Shown: one piece after another, positions 31,036-43,470 of the stretch
Position numbering within the stretch: the first letter of the stretch is position 1
Layout of the letters: the number at the start of each line of letters is the position of its first letter
Source: Fragilaria radians
Lineage: Eukaryota > Bacillariophyta > Fragilariophyceae > Fragilariales > Fragilariaceae
Direction of reading: 5' to 3'
Length of the DNA: 64,000 bases
Assembly: GCA_900642245.1 (NCBI GenBank)
Contig: CAAAJI010000018.1
Location: 229,912-293,911, forward strand
Translations under genes and position numbers: made by a program
Notes under the pieces: generated by a model
Told to the model about the DNA's origin: nothing
Seen by the model: the letters and a program-made list of their open reading frames with translations, nothing else
Database searches by the model: none

Positions 31036-33012
31036 TCATGATATGAGAGAGGTTCTGTTTGCTGTTCGGGCAAAGTCCATGGGCGATGATCCATCTTCTT
31101 GGTCCTCGAGTGGCATGTACTCGGCAAGAATACCACGAACTTGTTCTCGCATGTCTTCCTTTGTACGTTTGTAATGCCATGCTCCCAAAGCACCAAAGGC
31201 ACAGATGATGAAAAGCATACTGGAGAAAAAAAAGTGTGTGGAAACTCCACCACTGTTGCCACTTCCACTTGCTCCAGCACATTTGCCGCCTGCCTTTACA
31301 CAAGAACCAGGATCATTGCAGTTGGCACATTGTTTACAAATGCTCGGTGCCGTACCCGCTGCAAAACCAGCACAAATAGCTTCGAAGACATTATTCGCAC
31401 TAAGGGCACCTCGAATAGCCGCAGTGTTAACAAAGGCAGTAGGCAGAACAACGACTCCTCTTTTCGTTTGACTTGCGATTTCCAGATCTAGAAATGCATT
31501 GGGGGCATCATTCGTGAGGCCACCACTGTCTTTCATGCAACGCTCAATTGCATCTCCATCAACTTTAGCATGCTTGTAAACATCCCGCAAGCAATCCGGA
31601 TTTGTAAAATAATCTTGGTTGTTGCATCTGTCCGTGAATCCCATTACGTAATTCCACCACTGCACGCCGATACCATCCTGCTCCCCGTAGTGCTTCCAAA
31701 TACAAATACGTCGAAGAGATTCCTTGATGACATCAGCCCCTGAAATTCCTTTTTCCAAATCATTATCAGGATCTGTTGCACAATATCGACCATTGTTAGT
31801 GCAAAGATTGAAACACATATTCTGACCATCATTTCCCTGACAGTGGGACCGAAGACCATCGTAAATATACATATGAGGAGTAAAGTAAGCTGATTTCCCC
31901 AATGCAACTGCTACATCTCTAAAGTTAGTGAGAAAATCTCGGCTCACAACGTCCGTTGGTACTGTCCAAAGATCATACTCAACTCGATCATCCGGGGAAG
32001 GCAATGCCCAGGCCATTTCTAATTGTACAGGTCCATCTTTCATGACTTCTTCCTTGATTGCATCTGCGTCTACCTTAAACATGAGAAAGGAAGGAATCGA
32101 TATATCACTTCCTGATCCGTCATCAGCCATAATGGGTTCAGAAGTTTCACATTGTTGAAGATTTGATTTAGACGTGCAAGCTACATCTGAGCAGAGACAT
32201 GTATTATCTGCGATCACGACACCAGCAGCTCCTGCACGTTGTGCATTTCGTACCTTTGAAATGAAGTTTCGGAATTTCAAGATTAGCAACGAAGTTCATT
32301 ACTTGTTGGATGCAAATTGACATACCTTCATCACAAACGTGCAAGATCCTCGGTCTACCATGAGGATAAAAGGAGAAGGCCAAGATTCCATTTTCCCGTT
32401 CTTTACAGGCCTGCTAGGATAGCCCTTGCTTGTGTCCACATTTGGATCGCATAGGTCAGAATCAGCATAATACAGATTTGTCGTAATGGAGCGCCCAAAC
32501 GGAGGGATTCCGAAAAGAGCTTCTCTATGATCATAACCACTATCTTTGAATAGTCTTTGAGGGATCTAAGTAAAAAGAATAGAACAAACTCGTGAGGTTG
32601 CGGTTAGAACCTAAAGAAATGTATGTCACCAAGTGTGAATCAAATGAGAATTTCTGTGATACAAAAACTCTAGACTTTCCAGCTCGAAAATGCCTAGCAA
32701 ACTTGAGTAAATCCGATCATGCAATGTATCTTTGAATGAATTGTGCTACTGAGAGAATGGAATGAAGACCTAGAATACGTAGCTCATTCTCGAAAGGGAG
32801 TTCACACATGCAATCAAGGAAATCTACAGAAATTTGCGTATAATACATAGGAGAGCCTAAGTGGCTTTTGAAGTCGGCCTCGGAATAAGTATGAAAAAAG
32901 TAGTAAGAGGATGCAAGACACTCACATGAACCACCAAGCGAGATGATACATTGTCTGGAGTGACTGCCCATGTCAATCCAAGCAGATGTGAGAATAGGAT
33001 CTTTAGAAACAT
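31036..33012 (-). CDS. Vacuolar sorting receptor (VSR/BP-80 type)
   Basis: Three exons, 33012-32926, 32565-32326 and 32253-31036, give 514 aa; all junctions are phase 0 with GT-AG introns of 360 and 72 nt. The first intron is long for this window, so a small extra exon cannot be excluded. Exon 1 encodes a signal peptide (residues 1-16). Exon 2 and the start of exon 3 form a protease-associated (PA) domain with Asp-Arg-Gly-Ser-Cys-Thr-Phe and Ala-Gly-Ala-Ala-Gly-Val-Val. The central Cys-rich luminal part (Gly-Arg-Tyr-Cys-Ala-x-Asp-Pro, a Trp-Trp-Asn-Tyr-Val block) matches plant receptors. One membrane span near the end is followed by a cytosolic tail with Tyr-Met-Pro-Leu, the adaptor-binding motif of plant VSRs. 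Such receptors bind cargo in the Golgi and carry it to the vacuole. The EGF-like repeats of the plant proteins are not visible, and the protein is about 100 residues shorter. Confidence 0.9.
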
Positions 33013-35682
33013 GATGAAATTCTCAAACGAATTTTTGATCTGTTAATCGAAGACGGAAATAATATTCGAATTAATTGAGTCTTGTTCATGACAGTACCGC
33101 AAATGACTCCTAAGATTTTCGACCCTTTTCGCTGTACTTCGATATGAAGTGAAAGACTTAATTTTTAGTCTTTGCCACAAAAATGCGGTCTCAAAATCCT
33201 ACACAACATCTACAGGAGGCCAAATCCGACACTAAAAAATGAAAAAATCTACAAATAGTAAGAATTTTCGATTTCCCCTTTTTTTTCTCGATGGCATTTC
33301 TACAAACTGTAATAATTTCACAGGAAATAAGATGTGAGGTACAAATGACATTAAGCAGTGAGTCACCCTTTTAGAGAACAAATTAATTGTGACGAATAAA
33401 ATTGTTTCAACAGATAAGAATAACGTGTTGGAACACGATAGAGCACCACCTTTTTTCATAGGAATGGTGTTGGTCTCAGAGGTGACAACTTTAGGAATTG
33501 AGGATGATTCCTAATTCACCAAGGAAATACACTCATGTCAAACTAATACGGTCGTCTCTGCGATATAGTCCTGAAATCTTTCTTAACATAGAATTCCGGG
33601 GATGACAAGATCACGAATACCTCTTTCTTGATCATGAAATGTCGTCCCACAGTAATTTAGTATTCCTGAAATAGAAATTAATGGACTTTTTTTAAATCCA
33701 ACTCTCTAGTCTTATGCTATTTGTGGCAACAATGCTCTAAGCAATCCATCTTCATGAATAATATTTGAGGATTTAAATTCGTTCTGTAGCAGGATGGGCT
33801 TTTCCTGCATGTTGGAACTGGATTGTAAAGGCACGATAGATCTTGGTCAGGTTAGGTCCCTTGTATGGAGGATATTCTACCTCGCGCTTGTTGCACTTAG
33901 CTTTTTTCTTCCATTGCATCTAAATTGATTGATATCTTCAAAGAGCAAATCTAATGGCTTCTTTCAGAAATACTTTCGTTCTTATCTTAAACACGAACTA
34001 TATCAGCGTGGTAAACTTGCAAGAATCGATCATGATGAGGTTGTCGTCAATTTAATTGTGGCACTGCAAGGTGTTTCAAAACTTTTCGACAAAATTCAAT
34101 TGTATATCTACGTACGCTATGGCTATACCAGTGGCAAGTGTCATGATTACAAAGTTCTCAACCCACGTAATGTATGAAGCATATTTTCATGAAATATCTC
34201 AAGAGCTGTTATGTTCCCTCATCCAATTGGTAAAACCATACCATGAGTCAACACTGCCTGTCCTTGCATTTATCTCCAACTCTTTTTCAAAATCTTTGCT
34301 TTTCTTTGCTTTGGGAACATTCCTGCTCACTACAGTTTCTTATTGCCCTCTACGTATTTCTTGAGATCTTACATTTTGAAATTGATATTGGACTTTTAAA
34401 TTAGGTTGGATAATGATAATTGAAATTTTGATGACAATAGTTGAATGTCGATCTTTGGAAAGCCATATTTGATTGAATTTATGTTATCGGGTTTCAACCT
34501 GCAGCCAGATCTGACATGCATTATCACTCTTAAATTTCATTGTTTCTTTCTTCCAATAAGCTAAGTCTAGAATCAATTAAGCTGCATAATGCAAGATTAA
34601 TGCCATTTCAAGGAAGTCATAAAGATTGATGAAAGATTGATCTCAGGTAGAATGCACTAAAAAGGCACGAATAACAAGTTTCTAAGGACTCACGGTTTTA
34701 TAGACAGTCCAGATGATATAAGGTATCAGATATATAAGGAAATCAATGCCTTTAAAGATAACCCAGTTAAAGCCCTAAATAGACCCCATGACAACCAATG
34801 AAAAGTACAGGTATGTGTGAAGAAACTTCTAAAACTGTTCATTTGGGGATTGCTGAACTCATTTCCTGGAAGAAGCTATTTATTATTTATCTTGTGGCAA
34901 ACAAGAAACAGGTTGTGGATTACAAGATGTAAGGGCAAGAGTTGTTTTTGCGTGAACAGTTGTGAAATAAAGAACTGAAAACGCAGGTAGGGGTTTTGCA
35001 TTCTATTTTTTACGTTTTCACAAACATCGCAATTTTTGACCTCTTCAAATTTGTATGTTAATCCTTGGAGGGAAATTTTGCTCAGGTTAGTGAAAGGTAC
35101 TTGCTTACTCCAGAGTTCCAAGAGGTCAAGAGCAAAAAAGATCCCTTCTCTTTATTATGCCTTGCTCAATGTTGATCAATGGAATGGGATCCACGATATT
35201 AATTGCAAAACTGCAATATCATTGGCCTCCTGTTATGACATCAGTAACTTATAGGCAACTGACAATTACATCATCCGGAAATATCATACATTTTGTAATT
35301 CAAGACCACTATATAGGTTGGTCAACACATATAGTTAAGACCATGGAAATCCTTTTACTAATTACTGCAGAAAAGCCGAGATTATGACCAGGTAAAGACA
35401 CAACGGCGTCTAATTCATGATATTCCTTAGTTCATTCTATAGTAGATACACTGTTCAGCTCGGATTAAGTGGGTGGAAAATGGAAAAGACTAACAAGCGT
35501 TAAGATTGGCGTTAATTGTTTTACCAAAAGGGTTACGGAATATTCCGTATAAAGAGAGCGTAGAATTCGAATTTTGGGAACGTTAGTCCAACGTTTTCGA
35601 AACATTGATAATCCATCCAGAAGGGGACATCCTACGATTGTCATCCACTTCACAAATTCCTTTGAAACGAACCAAGATAGCT
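33013..35682. other. Non-coding stretch
   Basis: About 2.7 kb between divergent genes (receptor on the minus strand, copine on the plus strand). Frames of 60-100 codons exist on both strands but none shows a domain, repeats or credible splice partners. No RNA gene recognised. Confidence 0.55.
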
Positions 35683-38139
35683 ATGCCAACTCCACCCTCT
35701 AGCTCATGTACAGATCGGGTAGAAATTAGTCTCTATGCGCAAAAGCTGAAGAATACAGCAGGATTTCAGGGGATATCCGATCCGTATGCAGTTGTTACAT
35801 TACTTTCCAATCAGCCAGGACAGCAGCCTGTGATTTTAGGAAAAACAGAAGTCATCGAGAATAATCTTTCCCCTCAATGGATCAAAAAATTTGAAGTTGA
35901 TTACAACTTTAGTCAGAATTCCCGAATTAACGTGGGCATTTATGATGCTACGAAGAAAGGAAAAGACGACAAGTCGATGGGATCCGCAATATTTGAGGTT
36001 GGAGAAGTATTGGGAACTCGAGGGAACATCAAGGCGAAAAAATTACAGAGGGGAGGAACACTCTTTTGTCGTATTCAAAAAGCTAAGCACGTTAATCGAA
36101 ATACAGGTAAATTCCGATTTAAACTTCGAGGCATCAAATTAAAAAATGTTGGTAAGTTCCGTCCAAATACTTCCATCCATTCTTCCAATTTTATAAGCCT
36201 TATTGAAAATTTATTTTATCCTTTTTTATCATGTTATACTCAACATCATCATCTTTGTTTTCAAAATCAATTTTTTCTTTGAATATTTATTCAAACAGAC
36301 GGATTCTTTTCGAAAAGTGATCCATTCTTTGAAGTATCCAAGCACATATCAGCAAACGGCGGCTCATCCTGGCAAGTTATATATCGTTCAGAAAGTATCA
36401 AAAACAATTTGAATCCAACTTGGAAGGAAGTCACACTTTCCATGACTGATCTTTGCGGGGGGGATCGGAATCTTCCTATTTTAATATCTGTCTTTGATTA
36501 TGAATCAAATGGAAAGCACATATCTATGGGATATTTCCAAACCAATGTCAACGCCCTTATAAACGCAAAAATTTCTACGGCTCAAGCAACTGCTGATCCG
36601 AAGATGATTGACACATCCAAGGCATTTTCCTTACTTATGAAGGGTCGTAATTTCGGTTCGATCTTAGTCGCTGAAGCTGTAGTCGAAGGAGGAGAAGAAA
36701 ATACAAGCAACCATAATGCTTCATCTATGCCGCCTTTCAGTAACCCTACAGCCACGTCAACCACCACTTCCTCTCCTTCAACTGGATACTCATCGTTAAC
36801 TCCAATGTCACCGTCCGTCACACCTTACGCTCAAAATGCATTGTCACCATCCGTCACACCTTACACGCATTATCCATCGTCACCAATGGCATCAAGTTCA
36901 TCTCCAACCTTTTTGGATTATATCAGTGGAGGACTTGAACTTCAGTTGTCGGTAGCAATCGATTTTACAGGTTCAAATGGCGATCCACGTCGCCCCGGAA
37001 CCTTGCATTACATTGATCGTGCGGGAGGAAGCCTAAACTGTTACGAAAAGGCTCTGACTGCAGTTGGCTCGATTGTTGCAAAATATGACACTGATCAACG
37101 CTTTCCGATGTTAGGTTTTGGAGCTAAGTTTCATGGTATCATTCATCATTGTTTCCAACTCGGTCCCACAGCCGAAGTGCAGGGTGTGAAAGGAATGCTA
37201 GAGGCTTATCGAAGTATATTCCAATCAGGTCTAACCATGAGCGGCCCCACAGTTTTTTCTGAGGTAATTCAAGTCACATCTGCGCAAGCAAGGACCCAAC
37301 AAGCAGCAGCATCGCGGATCGGACAACAAGTCTACAATATCTTACTTATCTTGACAGATGGTGCAGTGACAGACTTGATGGAAACGCAACAAGCTATTCG
37401 TGCTGCAAGCGATGCACCTTTATCGATAATTATTGTTGGAATAGGTCAGGCTGACTTTGGAGGTATGCAGTACCTTGATGACTTCATGTCCCAAGGAGGA
37501 ACTGGTCGGGATATCTGTCAATTTGTAGAGTTTCGTCGTCATGAAAACAATAAGCTAAGTCTAACACAAGCGGTTCTGGAGGAAATTCCGACTCAAGTCG
37601 TGGATTACTTTATGAGCCATGGTATCAGACCTCTTCCTGCTATTCGTGGTAGTCTCATGAACATCATGGCAGAAGAATCCGTAGAGGATGAAATCGATCT
37701 TGCCCTGGATATTGAAGATAACGGCAATATTCATGTAGTGAGCGGCGGAATGACGGATGATACATCGTATGGCTCATATAACACATATGCGGGTCTCACA
37801 CCACTAGCTCCACCAGGCGCAATGTCTCCGACTTATTCAGCTCCTTCGCAAGCAAATCTTGGCGTCTCTCAAGCCAATCTGTATTCCTCTCTGTCTCAAG
37901 CACATCTTGGTTATTCTCATGCCAACCTGTACGCTCCAAGTGCACCCGTTGATGGCCCCTCTAGTCCTTCTTTTGTAGCTCCTTCAGCCCCTACACCTGC
38001 TGTTTTTCACGTGAGAATACCACCTGGAATAATGCCGGGACAGCAGCTTCAAGTTATAAACCCAAAGACCCAAGTACCAATGATTATTACAGTTCCTCAC
38101 GGGGTTCCACCCGATCGCGTTGTAGCTGTCCCGCTTTGA
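35683..38139 (+). CDS. Copine with C-terminal tail domain
   Basis: Two exons, 35683-36151 and 36299-38139, joined across a 147-nt intron (GTAAGT to AACAG) that splits one Asp codon, giving 769 aa. The start is the ATG at 35683; the frame is open upstream but from TTG. Residues about 9-140 form C2A; the second C2 domain starts at the splice junction with Asp-Gly-Phe-Phe-Ser-Lys-Ser-Asp-Pro-Phe, a copine hallmark. A Ser/Thr/Pro linker with two Ser-Pro-Ser-Val-Thr-Pro-Tyr repeats follows. The copine (vWA-like) domain carries a MIDAS-type motif Asp378-Phe-Thr-Gly-Ser-Asn. Copines bind membranes in response to calcium and recruit partner proteins. The C-terminal 160 residues are unusual: repeats of Ser-Gln-Ala-Asn-Leu, then a Val/Pro/Gly-rich module with two Val-Pro/Ile-Pro-Pro-Gly turns that resembles a short module seen at the ends of many diatom proteins. 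Confidence 0.9.
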
Positions 38140-38694
38140 TTCTCAGTATCCATGGATGTGTATTTTCATTAAATGTTGTAGTCATTGCAGTCATAAAAAA
38201 GTTAATTTCAAGGACAAGTAGTAGCAAATGATTTCAATTTGATTGCTAGAAATTTATACACTGCTTCGTCACAAATTTTGAGAACGAGTGAAGCAAACCC
38301 GCAAACTCTTGATTCTATGAAGAAATGTGAAAATCAAAATTCTACGATGAAAAAGAATTTGGATTGTTAAACGAAATTTATCTTCTAAAGAAATTGTCTC
38401 TCTTTGATCTAATTCTCCAATCCCCCCAGACCCCTCCCCCCACTCAATATAGAGTGTAATTCATTGGAACATCATTTCTTTTAAACGAATTCTCATGAAA
38501 TTTGGTAAGATCAACCTTCCTTTTTAAGCAATCTTATCCTTTCAAGTCTCAAGTGAAGGTTGAAAGGAGCATCATGATAAGTTAGGAACGTTGGTGTAAT
38601 GCAATCAGACGAAATCGACGCAATGATGCAGATTATTTATGAAATCAGGGAATTGCCATAATTTTTATTTTGCTCGTTAGTAACACGTGGCGTG
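38140..38694. other. Intergenic between convergent genes
   Basis: 555 bp between the copine and the 569-aa coiled-coil gene, with C-rich runs around 38425-38445. No gene or structured RNA seen. Confidence 0.6.
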
Positions 38695-40404
38695 TTAACG
38701 TGTGTTGTCATGACTTAAAACGGGATGTACAGCACATCGAAGATCAATTAGTTCGTTTCGTAGCTTCTTCACTAATTCATCACTTCTTTTCTTTGCCTGT
38801 AAGAGAGACTTTTTTTCTATGAGAATTTCGGAAACCATGGATTCCAGTTTCGCAGCCTCATTGAAGTATTTGAAACCATTTTTAGGATCATTCTTACCCC
38901 TTCGAATATACTTCACTTGTAGAGATTTTAGACTGAGATCCTTCCTTTCCAAATCATCTTTCGATGAATGTACATGTCTTTCTGTAGCAAATGCCATTTT
39001 ATGATTTAACTGTTTCACTTGTGTTAACTGTTCACACAAACTTCGAATTTTTGTGGTCTGATAATCTTCCAGCACTTCCAAGCTATTAACTTTTTCCAGT
39101 AGTTGGTGAGACTTAACAGTTTCATTGGAAGGGAAACCAGAGACAGATGATGAAGCGTATGATATCCCTTCTATACTTTGATACTTGTTGATATTCGTGT
39201 TGCGAGTAACTTGATCATCTACTACATTTTCAAAGGGTGTTCTCGTCGCAAGGCAATTTTCCAGTTCTGATATTTTTTTCTGAAGTTCGATCTGATGTGC
39301 CTTCAGTTCCTTGATTTCTAAATTACTCTTCATTTGATGTTGCTCGTATCGTTGTTGAAGCTCTTGTACTTCTTGTACAGCCAAATCTTCTATGCGTAGT
39401 TTCGTTGGTTTCCTATGTCGGCCAATATTCTGGTTTCTCGCTAACAAATTTTTGGGATTCGTTTCCCTTTCCTGTAGATTTTCCAACCAATTACGATATC
39501 TCTTGTCCTGTTCCTTGATACTGAATAAGTCTATCAACTCTTCGTGTAGCATGAGATGCTCGCGAACATCGAGAGCTTCTAAATCAACCTCTTTACTTGC
39601 GATTTGGCGTAGCGTTGATTCAATTTGACGTGTTAGCGTACCGACTTCACGTTTCCTCTCTAAACTTAAAAACGATTGAAGTCTTTTCATATCGCAGATA
39701 TCTTCATTCACATGCTTTTCAGTGTGACCCCCCATGCAAAAGTCACATAAAAAGAGTTTCTGATGGGACTGCAATTCTCTTCCATCTAGCAAATCCAAAA
39801 AAGAGATTGACTCCGCATCTTTCAAATATGGTTGTAGGGCTTCAATCTTCTTTCGCATCAACGGAATCTCAGCATTATGTCGACATATTTCATCTTTGTA
39901 TTCTGATAAAGCTTCGTCAGTCCTGATCAGTTGATTTCGAAATTGTGCTAGATCTTCTCCAAGAGAACTATTTTCCAATGTTAATTCACGCTTCATTTTC
40001 AATAAGGCCGTGGAAAAAATTCGAATAACCTCTCTTTGATCTGCTGCTTCTTTCCCCTCAAATACAAATGTAGTGTGAGCGCTCTCATTATCCGAGGAAT
40101 AGTCTGTCAAATCATGTATTTCACTATTGGATTGGAACGCCGTCAATCTATTCTCCACTGCTATATGCTTTTCACGAAGCTTCCTTCTTAGCACACTTAT
40201 TCTTGAAACATCTAATTCATCACATCCCTTAGTTGCAAAGTCTATTGCAGTCTTTTCCGAAGTTACTTTATCTGGTGTCCCAATATCTTCTTCATGAGAA
40301 ATGCTAGTCCCCACTGTGAGAGGAAGATCATCAGTAGAGGTCATTGATCCCCATTTTTTCTGTGTGGGAATCATCTGTGAATGTAATACTGAATGGGATA
40401 ACAT
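38695..40404 (-). CDS. Coiled-coil protein with C2H2C cluster, 569 aa
   Basis: Single exon. Coiled coil spans about residues 68-200, 240-400 and 430-555, with acidic and Ser-rich linkers. In the middle a compact cluster Cys220-x2-Cys223-x3-His227-x3-His231-x5-Cys237 interrupts the coil; its spacing could bind one zinc ion, but it matches no family I know. No membrane segment or catalytic domain. It lies back to back with the RING protein at 40867 across a 462-bp region, so the two could share regulation. Function unknown. Confidence 0.75.
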   Translation of the reverse strand: MLSHSVLHSQMIPTQKKWGSMTSTDDLPLTVGTSISHEEDIGTPDKVTSEKTAIDFATKGCDELDVSRISVLRRKLREKHIAVENRLTAFQSNSEIHDLTDYSSDNESAHTTFVFEGKEAADQREVIRIFSTALLKMKRELTLENSSLGEDLAQFRNQLIRTDEALSEYKDEICRHNAEIPLMRKKIEALQPYLKDAESISFLDLLDGRELQSHQKLFLCDFCMGGHTEKHVNEDICDMKRLQSFLSLERKREVGTLTRQIESTLRQIASKEVDLEALDVREHLMLHEELIDLFSIKEQDKRYRNWLENLQERETNPKNLLARNQNIGRHRKPTKLRIEDLAVQEVQELQQRYEQHQMKSNLEIKELKAHQIELQKKISELENCLATRTPFENVVDDQVTRNTNINKYQSIEGISYASSSVSGFPSNETVKSHQLLEKVNSLEVLEDYQTTKIRSLCEQLTQVKQLNHKMAFATERHVHSSKDDLERKDLSLKSLQVKYIRRGKNDPKNGFKYFNEAAKLESMVSEILIEKKSLLQAKKRSDELVKKLRNELIDLRCAVHPVLSHDNTR

Positions 40405-40866
40405 TTTCGTGCCAAGATATACTAAAGACGTCGCGACGTAAAGGTAACAATTTGCATTTCAAAATTGCAAACAAGAAGCCGAAAAGCTGAAAAGCTCCAA
40501 ATTTTAGTCATTTATAGATTCAAAAGCCCACAAAAAACTATATCAAAGAAAGACTCCCTATGCAACGGAACATACAATGTTTTTGTACATAGAGAGGAAT
40601 TGGATGAAAATAATCACCTTTCTACTACAACATCTCAAAAGTATCAACACGAAATCCTATGAAACAAAGGACGGACTAAATATTTCCTGTAGCGAGCTTT
40701 TCCCTCCTAACAGTTCAACGGAATCGTTTAAAGTTTTTGAATAGGAATCGAAGATTCAACACCTGCAAAGTGATTTATAGCGCGTTTAACCTTGGTAAAC
40801 TTAGAGTCTATTGGCCTTGATAGGGTTCATTATTCCTTTCCCAATGAGTTGACAGCGCAACTTAGG
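40405..40866. promoter_or_regulatory. Upstream region of divergent pair
   Basis: 462 bp between the start codons of the 569-aa coiled-coil gene (minus) and the RING gene (plus). It contains short frames only. Presumed to hold both promoters; no specific site recognised. Confidence 0.35.
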
Positions 40867-42165
40867 ATGTCATTAGGAGAAGATGAAAATGATGGAGATA
40901 ATGTGTGTGTTATTTGTTATGAGCCCTTAACTAATACATCGATTGGAACGGCAGTACCTTGTGGACATATATTTCATGTCGATTGTTTCGGAGGATGGGC
41001 CGCCTCTCGCCATAATACTAGACAAAAATCAGCATTGTTGCCATGTCCATTATGTAACGGACAATGCTCTCGTGAAACACCATTCATACGACTCTTCTTG
41101 ACGTTTGACAAGAAGCATGACGCTCAGACAGAAGATTTGGATGACTATGAGGATATGGAGGATGAAAAGGTCAATTTGACTGACAACTCGGATGATAATT
41201 CATCAACTCTACTACAACCAACCGACATTTCATTGATCCGAAAATACAAAAACCACATCAGAACGTTGAAAGAAACTATTAATAATTTGAACGAATTAAG
41301 ATTAGATCTCATAAATAAAGAACAACAACTTGAGAAGCAAAATTCAGAATCCAAAACACAAATCGAAACACTCAAGTCAGAACTTCAGATCAATCAAGAT
41401 CAGCATAACCAAACACGTTTGGACTTGCAAGAGGCTAAGGTAGCTCTCAATCGAAACAAAGCAAGTCTTGAAAAGTCTCGAGAACTGACTAAGTTGGCGC
41501 AGGATAAGGCATTGCACTTGCAACGATTGTGGAAGGCACTTCAGGACACTCATCAAAAGGCCCTACACGATGCTCACTCGTCGAGTGTAACTGAAGTCCG
41601 AGAACTCCGACGCGAACATACAGTATTGGCAACCGAAAATCAGATTATGAAGGAGTCTCTAGCCAAAAAATCGCAGCAAATCGCAGATCTTCATCGACAA
41701 TTGAAGACACTATTGTCTAAATCCAATGAAAAATCAGAATTTGACATTGGAAGCAATCATCATGTTAATATGATTGACTCAAAATTTGGTTCAAAGATGT
41801 CGAAAGGACACATATCCCTTCTTCAATCAAATGTCAGTACAGTCCACAATCTGAAGGTTCACAATACGAATTCAACTCCGTTTTCCAGGTCTATCGTTAC
41901 TACCGAACGCAATGTTGTAGCAATCAAGACGAATCGAACCCCCCAATGTAGTCTTGCCGATCAGATTCTAGGAACCATGTCAAATTCGTCTTCAAACAAG
42001 CATCAACATACTCTCAGTAAGCACTCGTTATCTATTCTGAATACCAAAAAAAGCCATACATCCAATTACTTGAAGCGGAAAAATCCCCCCACAAAAATAG
42101 ACAACGCAAAGTCTTTGGTGCCAAAACGTAGCTTCCAGAATGATATTCGATCCATGTTTCCCTAA
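40867..42165 (+). CDS. RING-H2 coiled-coil protein, TRAIP-like
   Basis: 432 aa from the ATG at 40867; the frame is open to 40792 but begins with TTG there. Residues 14-63 form a RING-H2 finger: Cys14, Cys17, Cys32, His34, His37, Cys40, Cys60, Cys63. It is followed by a Pro-Phe-Ile-Arg-Leu-Phe-Leu segment and a coiled coil (about 118-285). The C-terminal 140 residues are basic and Ser/Asn-rich, and the protein ends in Gln424-Asn-Asp-Ile-Arg-Ser-Met-Phe-Pro, close to a PCNA-interacting (PIP) box except that the first aromatic is Met. N-terminal RING, coiled coil and a terminal PIP box is the architecture of TRAIP, a ubiquitin ligase acting at replication forks. The resemblance is architectural; orthology is unproven. 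A shorter paralogue lies at 47646-48410. Confidence 0.75.
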   Translation: MSLGEDENDGDNVCVICYEPLTNTSIGTAVPCGHIFHVDCFGGWAASRHNTRQKSALLPCPLCNGQCSRETPFIRLFLTFDKKHDAQTEDLDDYEDMEDEKVNLTDNSDDNSSTLLQPTDISLIRKYKNHIRTLKETINNLNELRLDLINKEQQLEKQNSESKTQIETLKSELQINQDQHNQTRLDLQEAKVALNRNKASLEKSRELTKLAQDKALHLQRLWKALQDTHQKALHDAHSSSVTEVRELRREHTVLATENQIMKESLAKKSQQIADLHRQLKTLLSKSNEKSEFDIGSNHHVNMIDSKFGSKMSKGHISLLQSNVSTVHNLKVHNTNSTPFSRSIVTTERNVVAIKTNRTPQCSLADQILGTMSNSSSNKHQHTLSKHSLSILNTKKSHTSNYLKRKNPPTKIDNAKSLVPKRSFQNDIRSMFP

Positions 42166-43470
42166 CAGGTGTCAGAGAGTGTGAAGAAATCAACACAAGA
42201 TTTTACCCTTTGTTAAATAGCACATCCAATGCCATGGCTAGGACACTACTAGAGTCTTTTCGATTATTTGCATAATGCGGATCGGCCTGCAAGACCTAGT
42301 GTACAAGTATTTCATTGCAAGTTCTCGTGCATATGGATTTCTTATTTCCGACTAAACTAGTTATATCATTATTATCTGACGTGAATTTGACATTAAATTG
42401 AAACAATTGCATTGTCTAGACAAACCGAATAGTTCCGCTTTTCTCCTCATGCGTAACTACAAAATATGGAAACTGCTTGAACTTTTTCCTTGCCATAGTA
42501 TTGTTCCAAGCAATACTAGCAGCGTCAATGTCTGAGTCGTAAACCGATTCACATTAGCATTTCCCATCCTAGAATCACCCTCAATTTCTTGATCATTCTA
42601 AGCCATACGGAGTATCTATGCCTTTCCACAAGCCTCTGGGTGCTTAGAGAATTCACAAAAGGCGTTATAAACGTTGTGACAAGGACAACCTCAATAGCAC
42701 GTTTCTAGCAACATTATAAGATCCGAGTATCACCTACAGAAAAAGCATTCACAAAGGACGCTAAAAGCACAAATTGAAACAAGATGACACATGCAGTCGT
42801 TACTAAAGAATCCAACGATAGCAACAATCAATGATGTCAAATTACATTTTTCGGATTTTGTTGTCATGATATTGAAAGATCAACGTTGTTGATACATAAA
42901 AAGAACATCATATTAGTTTGACCAAATGGAACCAAAACATATTGTCACAAATAATTTGGTAATGTATTCTTCTTTATTGATTTTAAGCGCGTAGTGTCTG
43001 CACAGATTATGACAAGAATAAATATGACTTTCTAAATAGGAGGCATGAATGGCAGGACTCATAAAGTAAAAGCTATTGATCTTGGATAAGAAGGAACATG
43101 TATTGAATCTGTTCTATTCAAGAGTGGCAAGATTGCATATTAAGCTAAAGCAACTCAAAAGTCTTATGGTCCTTACAGCTGGACATGAATTCAGTTCCAC
43201 GGGACAAAACCTTGAGGCTTCATCTAATCATTTAGTCTATCTCAAATCATACTTTTGTTTGCAATAACTCTATTAATTGCAGTGAAATTCAATTGTAAAG
43301 GCTACGTAATTGTCATGTAAGAAAATCACTAAAATTGATAGCTAAAAAATCAAAATATGTCTAGTGTTTTGCGAATACTATTCTGCTCTATCTAGCTAAA
43401 AAAAATCTCTTGAGAGAATCTAAAGATTGCATAAGTATTGCGCTTCATTGAACATATTGTACAAGCCTAC

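Noticed and set aside
31099..31491. 130-codon plus-strand frame
   Set aside because: Antisense shadow of the vacuolar sorting receptor exon 3.
40792..40866. Extended N-terminus of the TRAIP-like gene
   Set aside because: The first codon is TTG; the ATG at 40867 is the better start and the extra residues show no domain.
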